From Epiperipatus broadwayi (lineage: Eukaryota; Onychophora; Udeonychophora; Euonychophora; Peripatidae): a stretch of 64,000 nt of DNA. This document shows positions 34,769-47,339 of this stretch, in pieces. Below the pieces are notes generated by a model. That model had not been told where the DNA came from. It worked only from the letters and a program-made list of their open reading frames with translations, and did no database searches. The stretch is from positions 5,558,269 through 5,622,268 of the forward strand of contig JAQFVV010012423.1 in NCBI GenBank assembly GCA_028023455.1, in the 5' to 3' direction. Numbering within the stretch: the first letter of the stretch is position 1; every line of letters starts with the position of its first letter. A program made the translations under genes and the position numbers.

Positions 34769-37700
34769 TTACAAATAATACACCTGAATGTTTAATGTCT
34801 CAAGTATGCTTGTTATATTATTTGTATAATGTTATATTGAAAAGATATGCTTAAAAATATATTTCCAGTATAGTATAGTAAGAATATAGTAAAAATTACT
34901 GTAGTTTGTGTTAAATTAAAAGAGTATTTATATTTTTCTAAAAATATGAATATTATCTATTATATGTCATAATTATAAAACATTTAATTTGTCATTATTA
35001 TTGTGTAATAAGATTTGTATTTATTTGTTTTTAAAAGTATATGATTATTAAATGGATAGAAAGATGGGGTAAAAGCAATAGTATTCATCCATTAAGTGGA
35101 CAAATTTATTGGGAATTTGTGAGAGGTGACAATGTGTTGAAGAATAAAAATAATTTGTCACATTTAAAAAAAACATCACCATATTTCTTTGCTTTAAAAA
35201 TTGATATTATTTACTTTTCAATGATGAAATATAAATGCTAACAACATAAAAATGTACACAAAAATTGCATACACCTGTAGATATAATTTTATGAGCTGGA
35301 TGAATTATTTATATACAAAATATAAATGGGCTCAATTTCCACTGCATCATCATGGATGAATTTAGGGTGTATTCACTTATAATATTTTATGAACCATATA
35401 CCTGTTAAAAGAAAGGATATCTATATTACATTGTTGTGAATATAAACTAGTCTCTGTACACCTAGAACATCATATCAATCAAATATCTGCTAGATGGTAG
35501 AATAATTTGGATATTTAGAAAAAATCGAAACTAACAAAATGTACTTTGAATCTAATAGCTTTTTGTGATCTTTCTATTTTTCTAGAATAACAAAATAAAT
35601 TGTGGTACAAAAAATAGACATTAAAACTATAATACTGTTTTGGAAATGTCACATTTGAGGACAATAAATCAGATTGCTTACTAATATATATTATTATTGC
35701 TTTTCTTGGTATATATAACTATAGTGTTTATCGATATAAACAGTAGTACAATTTAAGTTAAGTAGAGATTTATTTTAGATGCTTAAAATATAAGAATTAT
35801 GATTTTCTAAATTTAAATGTATATTTTGTAGTTTAATAATTATGATTTTAATTTAAAAATATATCTCATTTGTTGGTTATAAATTAATTTCAAGTATTTA
35901 ATTCAACTTTATTTTCTTGAAATAATGTGAATGAATGGATAGATTCATTTTTAATATATTTTTATTTCAATTAATATTTTTTTTATATACAAATTAATAA
36001 GTATATTTTCAAAAGTGCATATATGTATTACAACAAACACATTTGTGTTACATCACCTATTTGATATAAAAAAATTAATATCAATTGAGAATTTATTGCA
36101 TAAGGCATAATCAAATCATAAGTACATATTTTAAATGTCTATGTTGTTTGCCATATATATATATAATTTTTATTTAATTTTTATCCATATGTTAATAAAT
36201 ATTGAATTAATTTAAAACAAATAAACTTGTTTTATTGTCATTCAATTCTACAATGCAAATTTATTTGTTAAGAGTATTTGGATGGGATATTATTCATGAA
36301 TTGATTACAGCAAGTAATTCATTAGAAGCAGTTACAAAAAGTTCAAAAGTCCAACCACATGATGAATGAGAGGTTATAATTGCATATCATTTTCTTTATA
36401 TTGAATTTAATGTTTATTATCTGCCAGGTATAGATTTTTATATAACAATAAATTAATTGATTTGACATTTTTAAATATTTAATAAGTAATTAAAGGCTTA
36501 TTGCAATTATTTTGCTAGTAACAAGTAACAGTTATATTAAGATAGATATTATATATGAGTTGATCCAATGATTAATAAAGGTGCAAATATAATAATTATT
36601 GATGATGAGTAAAGATAATTGCAATTAGATGTTCACATATTTTATTTTAAACCATTATTGATTAAAATGAATATTATATTAAGTCAGTATACAGCCATAA
36701 AGATTCATCTTATTCAGTTATAGACCTGGTATTACTAATATATTTTACTTTGTTACAAATTATATTGATTTGCTTTATATTTAGAGTTTGTTGATATGGA
36801 CCATAAATTCAGTTTAGATATAAAATTTTAATATTATTTAATTATAATAAACAATAAAATATAAGTATTTAATTGTATTATAATTAACTTAATTAATAAG
36901 ATATTGATATCATTGGAATAGCATGGCTGAGTTAGCATTACTTTTATTTTATTTAGTTGTAATTGGAAATCAATTACTGACTTATATATATTTATTTAGA
37001 TCTCATTGATATTTTAGATTTGTGGGGCAGATTAAATTATTATCTTGTCCATTCATGAACAATTTTGCTTAAGTATAAATATAAATTTAATTTATAGTAT
37101 AAATTTATGTTATTATAAACAGTGTTTTGATTTATAAGGAGTATTAATGTTTATTTGTCTAATTCTTTGTCTTTATTTTTATTTTAAGTGGTTCATATAA
37201 TAGACATAGATCGTTACTTATAAAATAATATTTGGTTTTATTGCTTTATCTTTAATCTATTGCAAATAAAACATATTTTTAGGATAGATTGAAAGTGATT
37301 TTACTTATTTTCTATTCATTTTAAATGCTATTTGAGTTTATGAGATTACAACAAATATTATCATCATTTTGATAAATTGTTATATTGTCATTCATTGATT
37401 GATTGATATTCACTTTAGTTTAATTTATTATTTTCATTCTCTCATAAATGATGCTACAATTCATGACAATAATTAAATTAGGATTGTTCTTCCTTGGTTC
37501 ATATTTTTATTCTGTTACAAATGGTGATCAATAATTAGGTTTTAATCTAAGAATATAATATGATCCATATTTTTATTCTGTTGTAAATGTTGTCCAATCA
37601 CAGATTGTACTATATTTTCATTCAGGTTATATTAAAGTTATCATTTCCCATTGTCATCATTTTACCTAGATTTTACTCATTTCTAGATTTCAACTTACTT

Positions 37701-38460
37701 CACATAGAGACTTAATATATATTTAAGTAATATATATATATATTTAAAGCAGTATATATTGATAAAATAAACATAACTACTTCACTATATACAAAATAAA
37801 AGACTAATTCCCCCATCCTTCCCCCCCCAAAAAAAAAAATTTGTTCATTCATTGCTATACACACAGCATGCTATGAGTCATGTATCATAGTAGTAATAAT
37901 GTTCAAATGCATTATATTCTATGTCACATAGTCAGTGACTAAGATATGAGATAATAACTTTAATATAATATACAAGAGGTAAAGGGGTAACCATTTAATA
38001 CACTAACATATACTAAATAACACAATCTGCAAACATCTGAGAATACAGGACCTTGCATATTAAGTTCACTTTTATCTTCATTCTGGATTTATTTTTGTAT
38101 TAATTGAAGTCACAAATGTTGTAAATGATTTACACTAAATTGTCATAATTTGTCTAAATTAATACTCAACACTTTTACTGATTCATATTATTCATCTACA
38201 AATTTAATACCTTAACAAAAAATTATTTTTAGCATGGTTATAAGTAGGTGTTTTAACAATGCAATCAAATGTGGAACAAGTATAGTTTTTCTTTTTATAA
38301 TTTTCTAAGAGATGATTCATTCTTTTTAGATATACAGCTCACATTTACATATAACTTTTTTTTTACCATAAATTGATAACTTTCATTTTATTATTTATTA
38401 AGGACAGCACATTTTTTTCTAAATTATGTTTAAATAAGCAAATATTTTATTTAGCGCCGT
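34769..38460. other. AT-rich, no gene supported
   Basis: A 66-codon open frame at 35041-35241 has no recognisable domain. A short direct duplication of about 64 bp is visible near 37495 and 37560 (both with CATATTTTTATTCTGTT). C/A-rich tract at 37810-37840. Otherwise featureless. Confidence 0.35.
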
Positions 38461-38469
38461 GCTTGCAAT

Positions 38470-38830
38470 TATATTTCATTCCAATATCAGCCTTTCAAGC
38501 TAATTGAGCACACGCCTTTGAGAGTGTTAAATAAATGAATACTCTCTTCTTCATTCAAGATATAGCATTTATGCAGGAATAAACAGAATCCCTCTTATTC
38601 CTATGACTCAAATTCTTTTATATGAGCAAATCTGAATTTACTCACACTCTCTTCAGAAGTTCTTCAGATTTGCTCATATAAAAGAATTTGAGTCGTAGGA
38701 ATAAGAGGGATTCTTTTTATTCCTGCATAAATGCTATATCTTGAATGACGAAGAGTATTCATTTATTTAACACTCTCAAAGGCGCGTGCTCAATTAGCTT
38801 GAAAGGCTGATATTGGAATGAAATAAATTA
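38470..38830. repeat. Long fold-back element (about 360 bp)
   Basis: Arms of about 165-175 bp: the left has CATTCCAATATCAGCCTTTC, CACACGCCTTTGAGAGTGTT and ATAGCATTTATGCAGGAATA; the right has TATTCCTGCATAAATGCTAT, AACACTCTCAAAGGCGCGTG and GAAAGGCTGATATTGGAATG. The loop is about 20 bp near 38640. Arms are almost identical, which suggests recent insertion. Confidence 0.92.
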
Positions 38831-39860
38831 TGTTTAGAAAATTTTTTATCAAACAAAAATTTTAAAATATGATTTGCTTTATATCAATAGTTTAGGTGAA
38901 AAAAACAGTTTAGAAAAAATAAATGGTGGTTTAAATGTACTTAACAGAAAAAAAAAATGGTTAATAAATTAAGTCATATTATAACTAATATTTAAGTCCT
39001 ACAAGATGAAAAATTGCTCTGCTATCAAAACATTCATAAGAACTTGACTGTTTACAACTTTTTGGGATAGAATATAAATGAAGTAATGCATATTGTTACA
39101 TCTCATATCACAATTTTACTGTATATACTGAAAAAATAAATTAAATTTATAGAAATTATTTTTGTATATGATATCAGATTTAATAAAACAAAGATTTTTA
39201 TTTGTTATTCATATTATATCAGCTATAAATAGAACAGCAAATCAGAAGAGTTTTTGTTAACGTAAACTAGAAGTAAAATGTTGAAAGTAAAAATAGCCAC
39301 AGATAAATATGCTAATGTTTTATGTGGAATACTTTCCTTACAGAATAAAATGCTAATAAATGCATAAATCATTTCAAAAATTGATGATGGATTAAAGAAC
39401 TTAAATTGAACTCTAGTTCAGAATGCAATATAAAATATGTTAATAAAGTGATCAATAATTAAAACAGTGATTCTAATAATAATAATGATTTAAATCTTGT
39501 TTAGTTTGTAAGAGAGAATTTACATTTGTCTTGGATATTAAAAACTGCCTAGATAATCTAACTATCAAAACAATTTTCCAAAAAAAGAAATGTATTGCAT
39601 AATTTATTTATTTTTTTTAAAAAAAAAGGTTTATTAGATACAATAGAAATCTTTACATGTAAATACATTAGATCATAAATACATTAACCAACAAATTTGA
39701 TTATCGATAGAGTATAAATTATATGACAGCAAAATTAGCTCAAAGAACAAACATATATATATACATGTACAACACCAGCAACAGTAGCCATTTGAAAAGA
39801 GTATTATCATTGCAATTCCTTAGCTGCTTGTAACATGATTATTTTCTTGTTGGAATATTT
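38831..39860. other. AT-rich, nothing recognised
   Basis: No coding, RNA or repeat support. Confidence 0.4.
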
Positions 39861-40170
39861 GTTCAAGAGTGACTTCACAGACATCATTTCACATATTGGG
39901 AAAAACAACTTTATCTCATGTATCACGAAACAGGAGATCAGGTGACATCGCGCAGACTCTAGGCTTTGCCTGTAGAAGGAGCTTCAAGAATATGTCCAGC
40001 TTTGGTGTATATGTTCTAAAGATTATTTTACATCTTGTCAACCATACTGTGAATGTTAGAAAAATAGAGAGTCTAATATTTGCAAAAAGACCCTTCTTAA
40101 TAGTGTTCTTCACTGAAAGTGCATCTCTGATGTCAAGTGTCACCTTATCAATAACAAAATGAATAATCTA
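39860..40170 (-). mobile_element. L1/Tx1-like LINE, 3' end fragment
   Basis: The minus-strand frame (40143-39916) reads DIRDALSVKNTIKK, then NIRLSIFLTFTVWLTRCK and PKLDIFLKLLLQAK. This lines up with the C-terminus of the LINE at 52634-53008 (SIREALQTKQ, IIRLSIFIVHAIWNVRCK, PVSLFMNIIKKVKKK). The shared RLSIF...W..RCK...F spacing supports one family. Only this tail is present, consistent with 5' truncation. The overlapping plus-strand open frame is antisense. Confidence 0.65.
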
Positions 40171-41880
40171 AACTAACCTGAGCCTCTTTTGAAATATAAC
40201 TGACTTCTGCAGATGTAATTCTATTCAAAATGAGAAATATCATCAGTTACACAAAACGTGTCAAGAAGTAACTTTTCATCCAATGAAAGTTTAATTGCTG
40301 CTTGTCAATTTGCATAATCATACTAATTAACTTGATTTAAATATTAAAAAAAAAAAACAAAGTTGACATAATATGTTAATATGTTTTGCAAATTACAATG
40401 ATGAACACATTATAAGTTTTTTTTAACTAACATATATATATATATTTGAACTTTAAAAAAATTATTCAGAAGATAAATTTATATAAAATTTTAATCTTTC
40501 ATTGTATTTGTAAACATAGATTTGATGGCTATGTGGATATGTGATTTCAAAATAAAGAACAAGTAATCTAAGAATAAAACGACAAAAAGCATTTAATGTA
40601 ATAAAGAAATACGCCATAAAAAAAATTCTGTGCCATTACACTGTATAATTTAATGCAATTGTAAGACTTGAAGACTCAAAAGTTAATTCCCATTCAAGGA
40701 AAATAAAACAAAATCTCTGTGATGAATTGAATAGAACTTTTTGAGCAGCCTTTACTTTGATACTCAAATATCACATGATCTGAACAATTGACAATATCAT
40801 TATTTATTTTTAGTGAGTGCAACATATTAGCAGTATATTTTTAAGAATTCAATTGTCTCTGTATAAAATTATGAGTTTCTAAATCACTGCATTCTTTATT
40901 TTTTTCCACATATTAACATATGTATGTGAAGAAAATGAAGTAGATCAAATTTGACAAGTATAAAATTTAAAAAAAAAAATGTCTAACAACTTAAAATAAT
41001 AAGAGCTATGTTTTTTTGTTTTGTTTTTTTTCCAAAAACAGGTTATTTCATATACTCATATTTTTTTAAGTATTCACTGAATAATTACCTCACAAAATAT
41101 GTTTATTTAAATTTTCCCAGATAACATCAATAACAATAATTGATAAAATCGCAATAAACTTAATTACTTAGGTTATTTAACTTCAAATTAGAAGATAACT
41201 GTAAATAGTTATTATTAATGTGATATTAAAAAAATTTGTATATTAGAAATACAGCTACAAAAAATAAAACTTAATTCCACGAAATAATAATATATTGACA
41301 GGATGGAAGCATAAAAGAGAAAAAATTACATCATTAATAGATACAATTTATTAAACTTTACAATTAGAATTCATGTTATATAAGATTTCAGATTTAATAT
41401 GGTATGAAATGTATTAAATAATTGATGCAATTGTGGTAATTAATACGGTCCACATAGAGTCAATAGGCAAAAAAATTTTCAGCAGTTATTTGCTTGGATA
41501 AAAAAAAAAACATTTTGCAAAGTTTCAAATTAGATGCAATTATTTATTTTGGCAATGCTTATTTAAAAAATAAAAGCACATATATTATTGTTTAACAGTT
41601 TCTAAAATTTATGTTTAAATCACTGAACCCAATAATGCTCCCACCCATTAAAACTTTAACACATCTAACTCATATTATTAAAGCAATCTTGACCACTCTG
41701 CATCCTTGTATTTCTTACAACAATTTAAAGACTTTGTAATACAAGAATACTCATTATTAGCAAAGCATGTATAACAACATTAACCTCTTCTCTTTGTATC
41801 ATCTGATTTTCTTGTTCTTTTTAACTATGTAAAATACCTTTTTGAACAAATCAAGTTTTGAAATGAAAGTAAACATTCTG
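40171..41880. other. AT-rich, nothing recognised
   Basis: No feature supported. Homopolymer A and T runs of 9-10 only. Confidence 0.4.
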
Positions 41881-41884
41881 TGTT

Positions 41885-42095
41885 TGCCTGAAGGTTTGTG
41901 ATAATGGCATTTTAGTTGTACTTATATGTTGGACATTTGTATCATCTAACATTAAATATTGAATGCCTTTAAAAAAAAATGTAAACTTGATTTAATTGAA
42001 AAATTCAAATAGTTGTAAAAAATTTCCTAAAGACATTCAATTTTAAGTGTTAAATGATAGAAATAGTCCAACATATAAATACAGCTAAGATATTC
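41885..42095. repeat. MITE copy B with inverted termini (family of 7635-7860)
   Basis: The left arm (CCTGAAGGTTTGTGATAATG, ACTTATATGTTGGACATTTG, TATTGAATGCCTTTAA) pairs with the right arm (AAAGACATTCAATTTTAAGT, GATAGAAATAGTCCAACATA, AATACAGCTAAGA). About 60 bp terminal inverted repeats, no coding capacity. Confidence 0.8.
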
Positions 42096-43490
42096 AGTAT
42101 TTATTTGTTTTAACAAATTCTCATCATGAAAGATTATCAATTACCAAAGAATCAAAGGAAGTGCAACAATTCTACTTAATTAGATAGAATATGATTGTTA
42201 TCTGCTTCCATCTTTATTTCTTTTTTTTTACACATTCATGAGTTGGAAATTGATCAGAAATGATTATTTCTACATTAGCTATCTTTATTTGGATTATGAA
42301 CTCAGGATAGAAATCTTGTCAAAAATAAGTTGTAAAATCTTACTTGCAATACCATAAAAAAATATGATGTTAGAATGTGATGCAAAATTATTTGCATTTT
42401 ATTTTATAATAAAAGCAAATACTAAGAGAAAGTTTAAATCTAAGGGTAGAAACTTTTTGATGCTTGATTTAATAGAATCAAAAAAATAATATGAATATTA
42501 GAACAAATAGGATCGCATCACTGTCATAATAATAATTTATTTTATTATTTATTAAACAATATATATATAATAAAACAAAATAAAATAATTCCAAATAAGA
42601 AGAGACTTGTGTGAAGATTTATTCATAAGAGGCATCAAATAAAAGATAAGAATCAATATACATTAATCATAAACAAATCATACAGTGAATAAATTTATAT
42701 AGATTAATAAAAAATAAAAAAAAACCCAGTAAATTATAAATACTTGAAATAGCTACCAAAATTAATTCCAAAAGAAAAAGAAAAAAGAATAATATATATT
42801 AACCATGTGCAATACATATAGATGTTAATATAATAAATAAAAAGTTACATGCAATACAATAATCAAAATTCAATAACCAAAGTTTCAAACATTTTTTTTT
42901 TTTAATATATGAAATGAAATAAACAAATTAATTAAACAATCTGACACCATTGTAATTAAATTGTATACAACTATCTTTCCAAATTAAAGTCTGGTAAACT
43001 TGGCTAAATGAGTATTAACATAGACTACTTTTATGATAAAAAAAGAATTATGATTATATATATATATCAATTATTATTCTATATATATTTAACTTAACAG
43101 ACAATATGCAACAATTATTATAAATATCATGCATAGAAATCAATCCGAGTCTATCAAAATACTATGCATTGGATAATTTTGTAAGATACATAATATAGTT
43201 TATAAGCAGTGCAACTATTCAAAATAGAGCTATAAGATAATTGATTTTGATAACAAATAATGTAGATAGTTAATAACAAACCAATCTAAACAAAAATTCC
43301 TTTAAATAATAAAATAAATAATGAAGCTAGTATAATTGAGAATATAGATAAGCAATATGATTTGACCAAGATGATGAAGATAACAATAATTCAGTTTAAT
43401 ATTCATTATGTGCATTTCAACACTTCTGCTTTACCAGAAATATGTAAATTAATAACAAATACAATATTAACATTTTTAGTAATATTTTTT
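42096..43490. other. AT-rich, nothing recognised
   Basis: No feature supported. Confidence 0.4.
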
Positions 43491-43495
43491 TGTAC

Positions 43496-43668
43496 AGAAA
43501 AGTTAACCATATATTTTATCTAAACACTTTTATTCATGTTTAGCATGCTTTTGACTTTATTAGCAAAGAAATTAAGGAGCTATGAATATGATAAGTAATA
43601 TATCGAAAGCATGCTAAGCATGAATAAAAGTGTTTAGATAAAATATATGGCTACCTTTTCTGTATATA
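43496..43668. repeat. Fold-back MITE
   Basis: Arms of about 57 bp: CAGAAAAGTTAACCATATAT to TTCATGTTTAGCATGCTTT on the left; GAAAGCATGCTAAGCATGAA to ATATATGGCTACCTTTTCTG on the right. The loop is about 50 bp. Confidence 0.88.
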
Positions 43669-43799
43669 TGCCTGTACATTTATATTACTAATATTACAGT
43701 CACACAGAAAAGAGATATAAGTTTTTGGAATATTAATAATTACAAAATTATGTGTTACATATAAAAAAAAAAAACATTATATATATATCCCAGCAAATT

Positions 43800-46330
43800 A
43801 TTTTCAATAAAAATTCTTTTTTGATATTAGCAATAAAACAATTTCAAAAAATATCAATATTAATAAATGTCTGGAATACATTTTTTGCAATCTATTAATA
43901 GAAGATTTGTTTAAGAATGAATTATTACTTTTATCAATATTAAATATTTATATTTCTCTAAACTAGTGAATAGACACTTTTAATTCTATTAGATTTACAT
44001 CCATTAATATCAATTTCTCCATCAATTAAGTTTTTAATATTATTATGACTTTAAATATTCTTCTGATACTTAATACTGTTTCAACATTTAAATTTTCTAT
44101 CTTCATTAAATTTTTTTTCCACATTATGAATTCTGGATTAAATGTAAACTAAATCCAAATTCCATATCAATAACTATAACATAACATCATCGAATAAAAA
44201 GAGAACAGAATATAAAAGGAAAAATCTCTTACATATTTCAATACACATCTTATCTGTTTATAAGCTTTATTTACAATAACTTTTATATGTGCATTAAAAA
44301 TAAATTGTTTATTTTATAAAATATAATTCCTAAATCAGAAACAATCTCTATGTATATGGAATTTTTCTCAATCCTAAAATGATATATAGATATATTTTTT
44401 ATTAGTAAAAGAAACAATACATGTTTTAGTTACATTTATCTTCATATTATTAAATTTGCACGAATCATTAAAATGTTCAATATCAAGTTTTTTTTCTTAA
44501 TGTTTTGACCAATATCGCACATAATTTTTTTTAAAAATAATGGAGGCAATATTTCAGCATGAGGGGCGCCTATTATATTATTGAAATAAATAGACTAGTT
44601 TTGGTCATACACAGAAAAGAAGCTTTACTTATCAAACAATTTTCAAACCACATAACTGAGAATTAAATTTCAGTTTTTTAAATTTATAAATTTGCCTATT
44701 ATGGTTACTATATCAATGTCTATGACACATCAAAATAGGCATCAAGATGTGTCTGCTTAGATAAAGTAGGTGTGATATAATCAGATAGCAACATTAAATT
44801 AATATCAACAGATTTATATGGTAAGAAACCATGCTGAACTGAAGTGATATTGTAAATGCATCTTTCATATAAATTCTAGAATATAACAAATTAGAAATGT
44901 ATATGTTGCCAGAATCACACATTCCTTTTTTGTATATAGGTAGAATCTTAAATATTTTAAAATAATTGTGATGATGTATTTATTAATTGATAAGTTGCTG
45001 ATAAACTGCAATGGAGCTAACAAAAAATCAGCAAAATCCCTATTAATAAAATTAGGAATATAATTTCAACTCATAGAAAATCTTAAGTTTCTAAACTACA
45101 TAATCACTTCAATGTCAACTTTACTAAAATCTATACTTCAACAATTTTCATTATCTAACATAAAATCAAATAAAACAGTAAATGTATTCAAATATGCATT
45201 TGCAAAATAGTAAGACAGACTAGTCAAAAACCACTAATAATAATTATATCTGCAAATTTTATTGCCAGTAATTCTCAAAACATTTGAGATTTCTGTTTAA
45301 ACCCATTTTCAACATTATTTACATTATTATAAAAGTCTTTCTTTATAAGATGACTTACTATAAGCATGCAAAATATTAAATTTCTTATATAATTCATTAT
45401 CGTTATACAATCTATTATATTTATGTTCGCTACCCAAACCTTTATATAATTCTTTAGAGAGCCATTTAGAATATTTACTATTGTTACTAAAAAAAAACAT
45501 CTAACTGGAATATATTCATCCAAACAATTTTATAAAATACCAATAAATTTATTAGTAGCCATATTTGAATTCACTTCTGTATAAATTATATTCCAATCAA
45601 AGCATCTTGATGCTTTACATAAACTAGAATAATCAACATGTTTATAATCTCTAAAATTAGTTTTAATAAACTTTCTATGTTCATAAAAATCATCTATCAT
45701 AAAATCTAATAGTAAATGACATGAATCATGACATAATAAAAGCCTGATCTGCCACTTTACATTGCAAATTATTTTTAGTACTAAAAACAAGCAGTAATAT
45801 TTTTATTTTAAAATTGATAACATTATCATGCTATATTAATTTAATTAAATCAGCAAAGTTTTTAATTCTATAAAGTTTGGCATTATTACCAACATTCTTG
45901 GTGTTATATAATTAATAATCAGCTACATTAAAATCAACAATTATAATATTATGTTTATAATTTACTAGAAACTTCAATCTTCAACAAATATTGATAAAAT
46001 TCATATTATAACAAAGTAGATCATATAGTACTTATCAAAATATTCTTTTTATCTTTTAAACTTAATTCGATCCAACATGATTCTATAATACTTTCATTAA
46101 TTAATATCTCAACATGTTTTACACATTTTTAATAATAATAAGACACTTCCACTTCTTGTTTTATTTGCATGTTTTATATCGCATTTTTGTATATTATATC
46201 TGTGATCAAATATATTTGCATCAATGTCATAATCATGTAATAATAATTTAATCTTAAAACCAATTATTTTAGTTTTAAGCCCAATATATTTTGATAATTT
46301 ATTGACTGCTATTTATCACATAATGACTTT
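43800..46330 (-). mobile_element. Decayed Jockey-like LINE (endonuclease + RT)
   Basis: Minus-strand pieces in order: endonuclease INESIIESCWIELSLKDKK (about 46020-46085) and SCHLLLDFMI near 45700-45725. Then a pre-RT linker VDYSSLCKASRCFDWNII (45590-45643) and VWVANINIIDCITIMNYI. RT pieces are VDINLMLLSDYITPTLSKQT (44743-44802), GAPHAEILPPLF (about 44532-44570; the 'GvPQGs.LsPlLF' block) and MKINVTKTCIVSFTNKK (about 44397-44450). A tail SSINRLQKMYSRH lies near 43870-43910. This order and the 'NVsKT...iSFtr' block fit Jockey-clade elements. Stops and frameshifts throughout. Confidence 0.75.
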
Positions 46331-46484
46331 GCATTGCTATGTTACTTTCATCATCATCATCATCAATTGCAATTTTCACTGAGTTATCTTTCAGAGTTTG
46401 AAGAAGTTTATATGTGATTAGACAGCTAAGATAGAGATACTAAAAAATATTTAAATTTGAATATATTTAAAACTATTGTTATTT

Positions 46485-47115
46485 TACTTATTCTAAAGGT
46501 GGTCTTGGTAGAATTAAGAATATGGCTTTAGATATAAAATTGAATAGTTGTATTATACTTATTGTTCAAGGTTGTAAAAATCTTGGATTCCCAGCTGAAA
46601 TTTTAAAATTAACACTAGCAGATAACTTCAGTCAGCCTATGCTAGATTGCAGAAACTACCCCACTTTTAAATTTCTTCCTAGTTATATAAAATGTTTACT
46701 TTTTAATGGTTTAATTTGTCTTTGTTTAATTCTTGTAACTTTGTCTATGACCCATACTTGAGCATTTCTAACCATTTGACTAAACAAAAAATTCAAAATG
46801 CATGTTTGAGATATAGTTATGGTTTGATTAAGTTCTCTCATGTAACACACTATTTTAAATTATGTAATTGGATTAAAATGGAACAGAGGCATAAACTGCA
46901 TTTGTGTTGTACAGTTAATAAAATTCATAAACAAAATATTCCAGTATACATCAACATAAATTAACAGAGAAAAGTCATGTAATATAGACGTGGCAAGTTT
47001 TAAAAGCTGCACTTCTACTAAAAATATTAATACTTTTAATGAAGCAAGATTTTATAGTCAGGCTTTTAAAAAAAAGTTAAACATTTATTATTGGAGAAGT
47101 TGCTTTAAAAGGTGA
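46485..47115 (+). mobile_element. LINE C-terminal fragment, head-to-head with the Jockey-like copy
   Basis: Plus-strand frames: NSCNFVYDPYLSISNHLTKQ (about 46729-46788), then KIQNACLRYSYGLIKFSHVT and WIKMEQRHKLHLCC. This matches the post-RT 'lqkiQNacLRfifg..k.dHis..yk.l.wl.m.qR..lh' region of non-LTR elements. Near 47045, ARFYSQAFKKKLNIYY matches the usual protein end. An earlier 79-codon open frame (46522-46761) overlaps in another frame. The clade is not certain. Confidence 0.6.
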
Positions 47116-47137
47116 ATATATATATATATATTTTTAT

Positions 47138-47335
47138 CCTGAACTGAATACGAAACATAATCAATTTAATAGACAACTGTATATTTAAATCAAAAATTTA
47201 TTTCCATCAAATTGAAAAATTACAATCAAAAAATTTAAATTTAAAATTTAAATCAAAAATTAAATTTTTGATTTAAATATACAGTTGTCTATTAAATTGA
47301 TTATGTTTCATATTCAGTTCAGGAGAAAGTATTTA
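47138..47335. repeat. Fold-back MITE
   Basis: The left arm CCTGAACTGAATACGAAACA through AATAGACAACTGTATATTTA pairs with the right arm TAAATATACAGTTGTCTATT through TGTTTCATATTCAGTTCAGG. The loop is AT-rich and self-complementary. It abuts the LINE tail at 47115. Confidence 0.9.
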
Positions 47336-47339
47336 AGAA

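Noticed and set aside
35041-35241. 66-codon plus-strand open frame
   Set aside because: No recognisable motif, no promoter or splice context; kept only as a note in the region entry.
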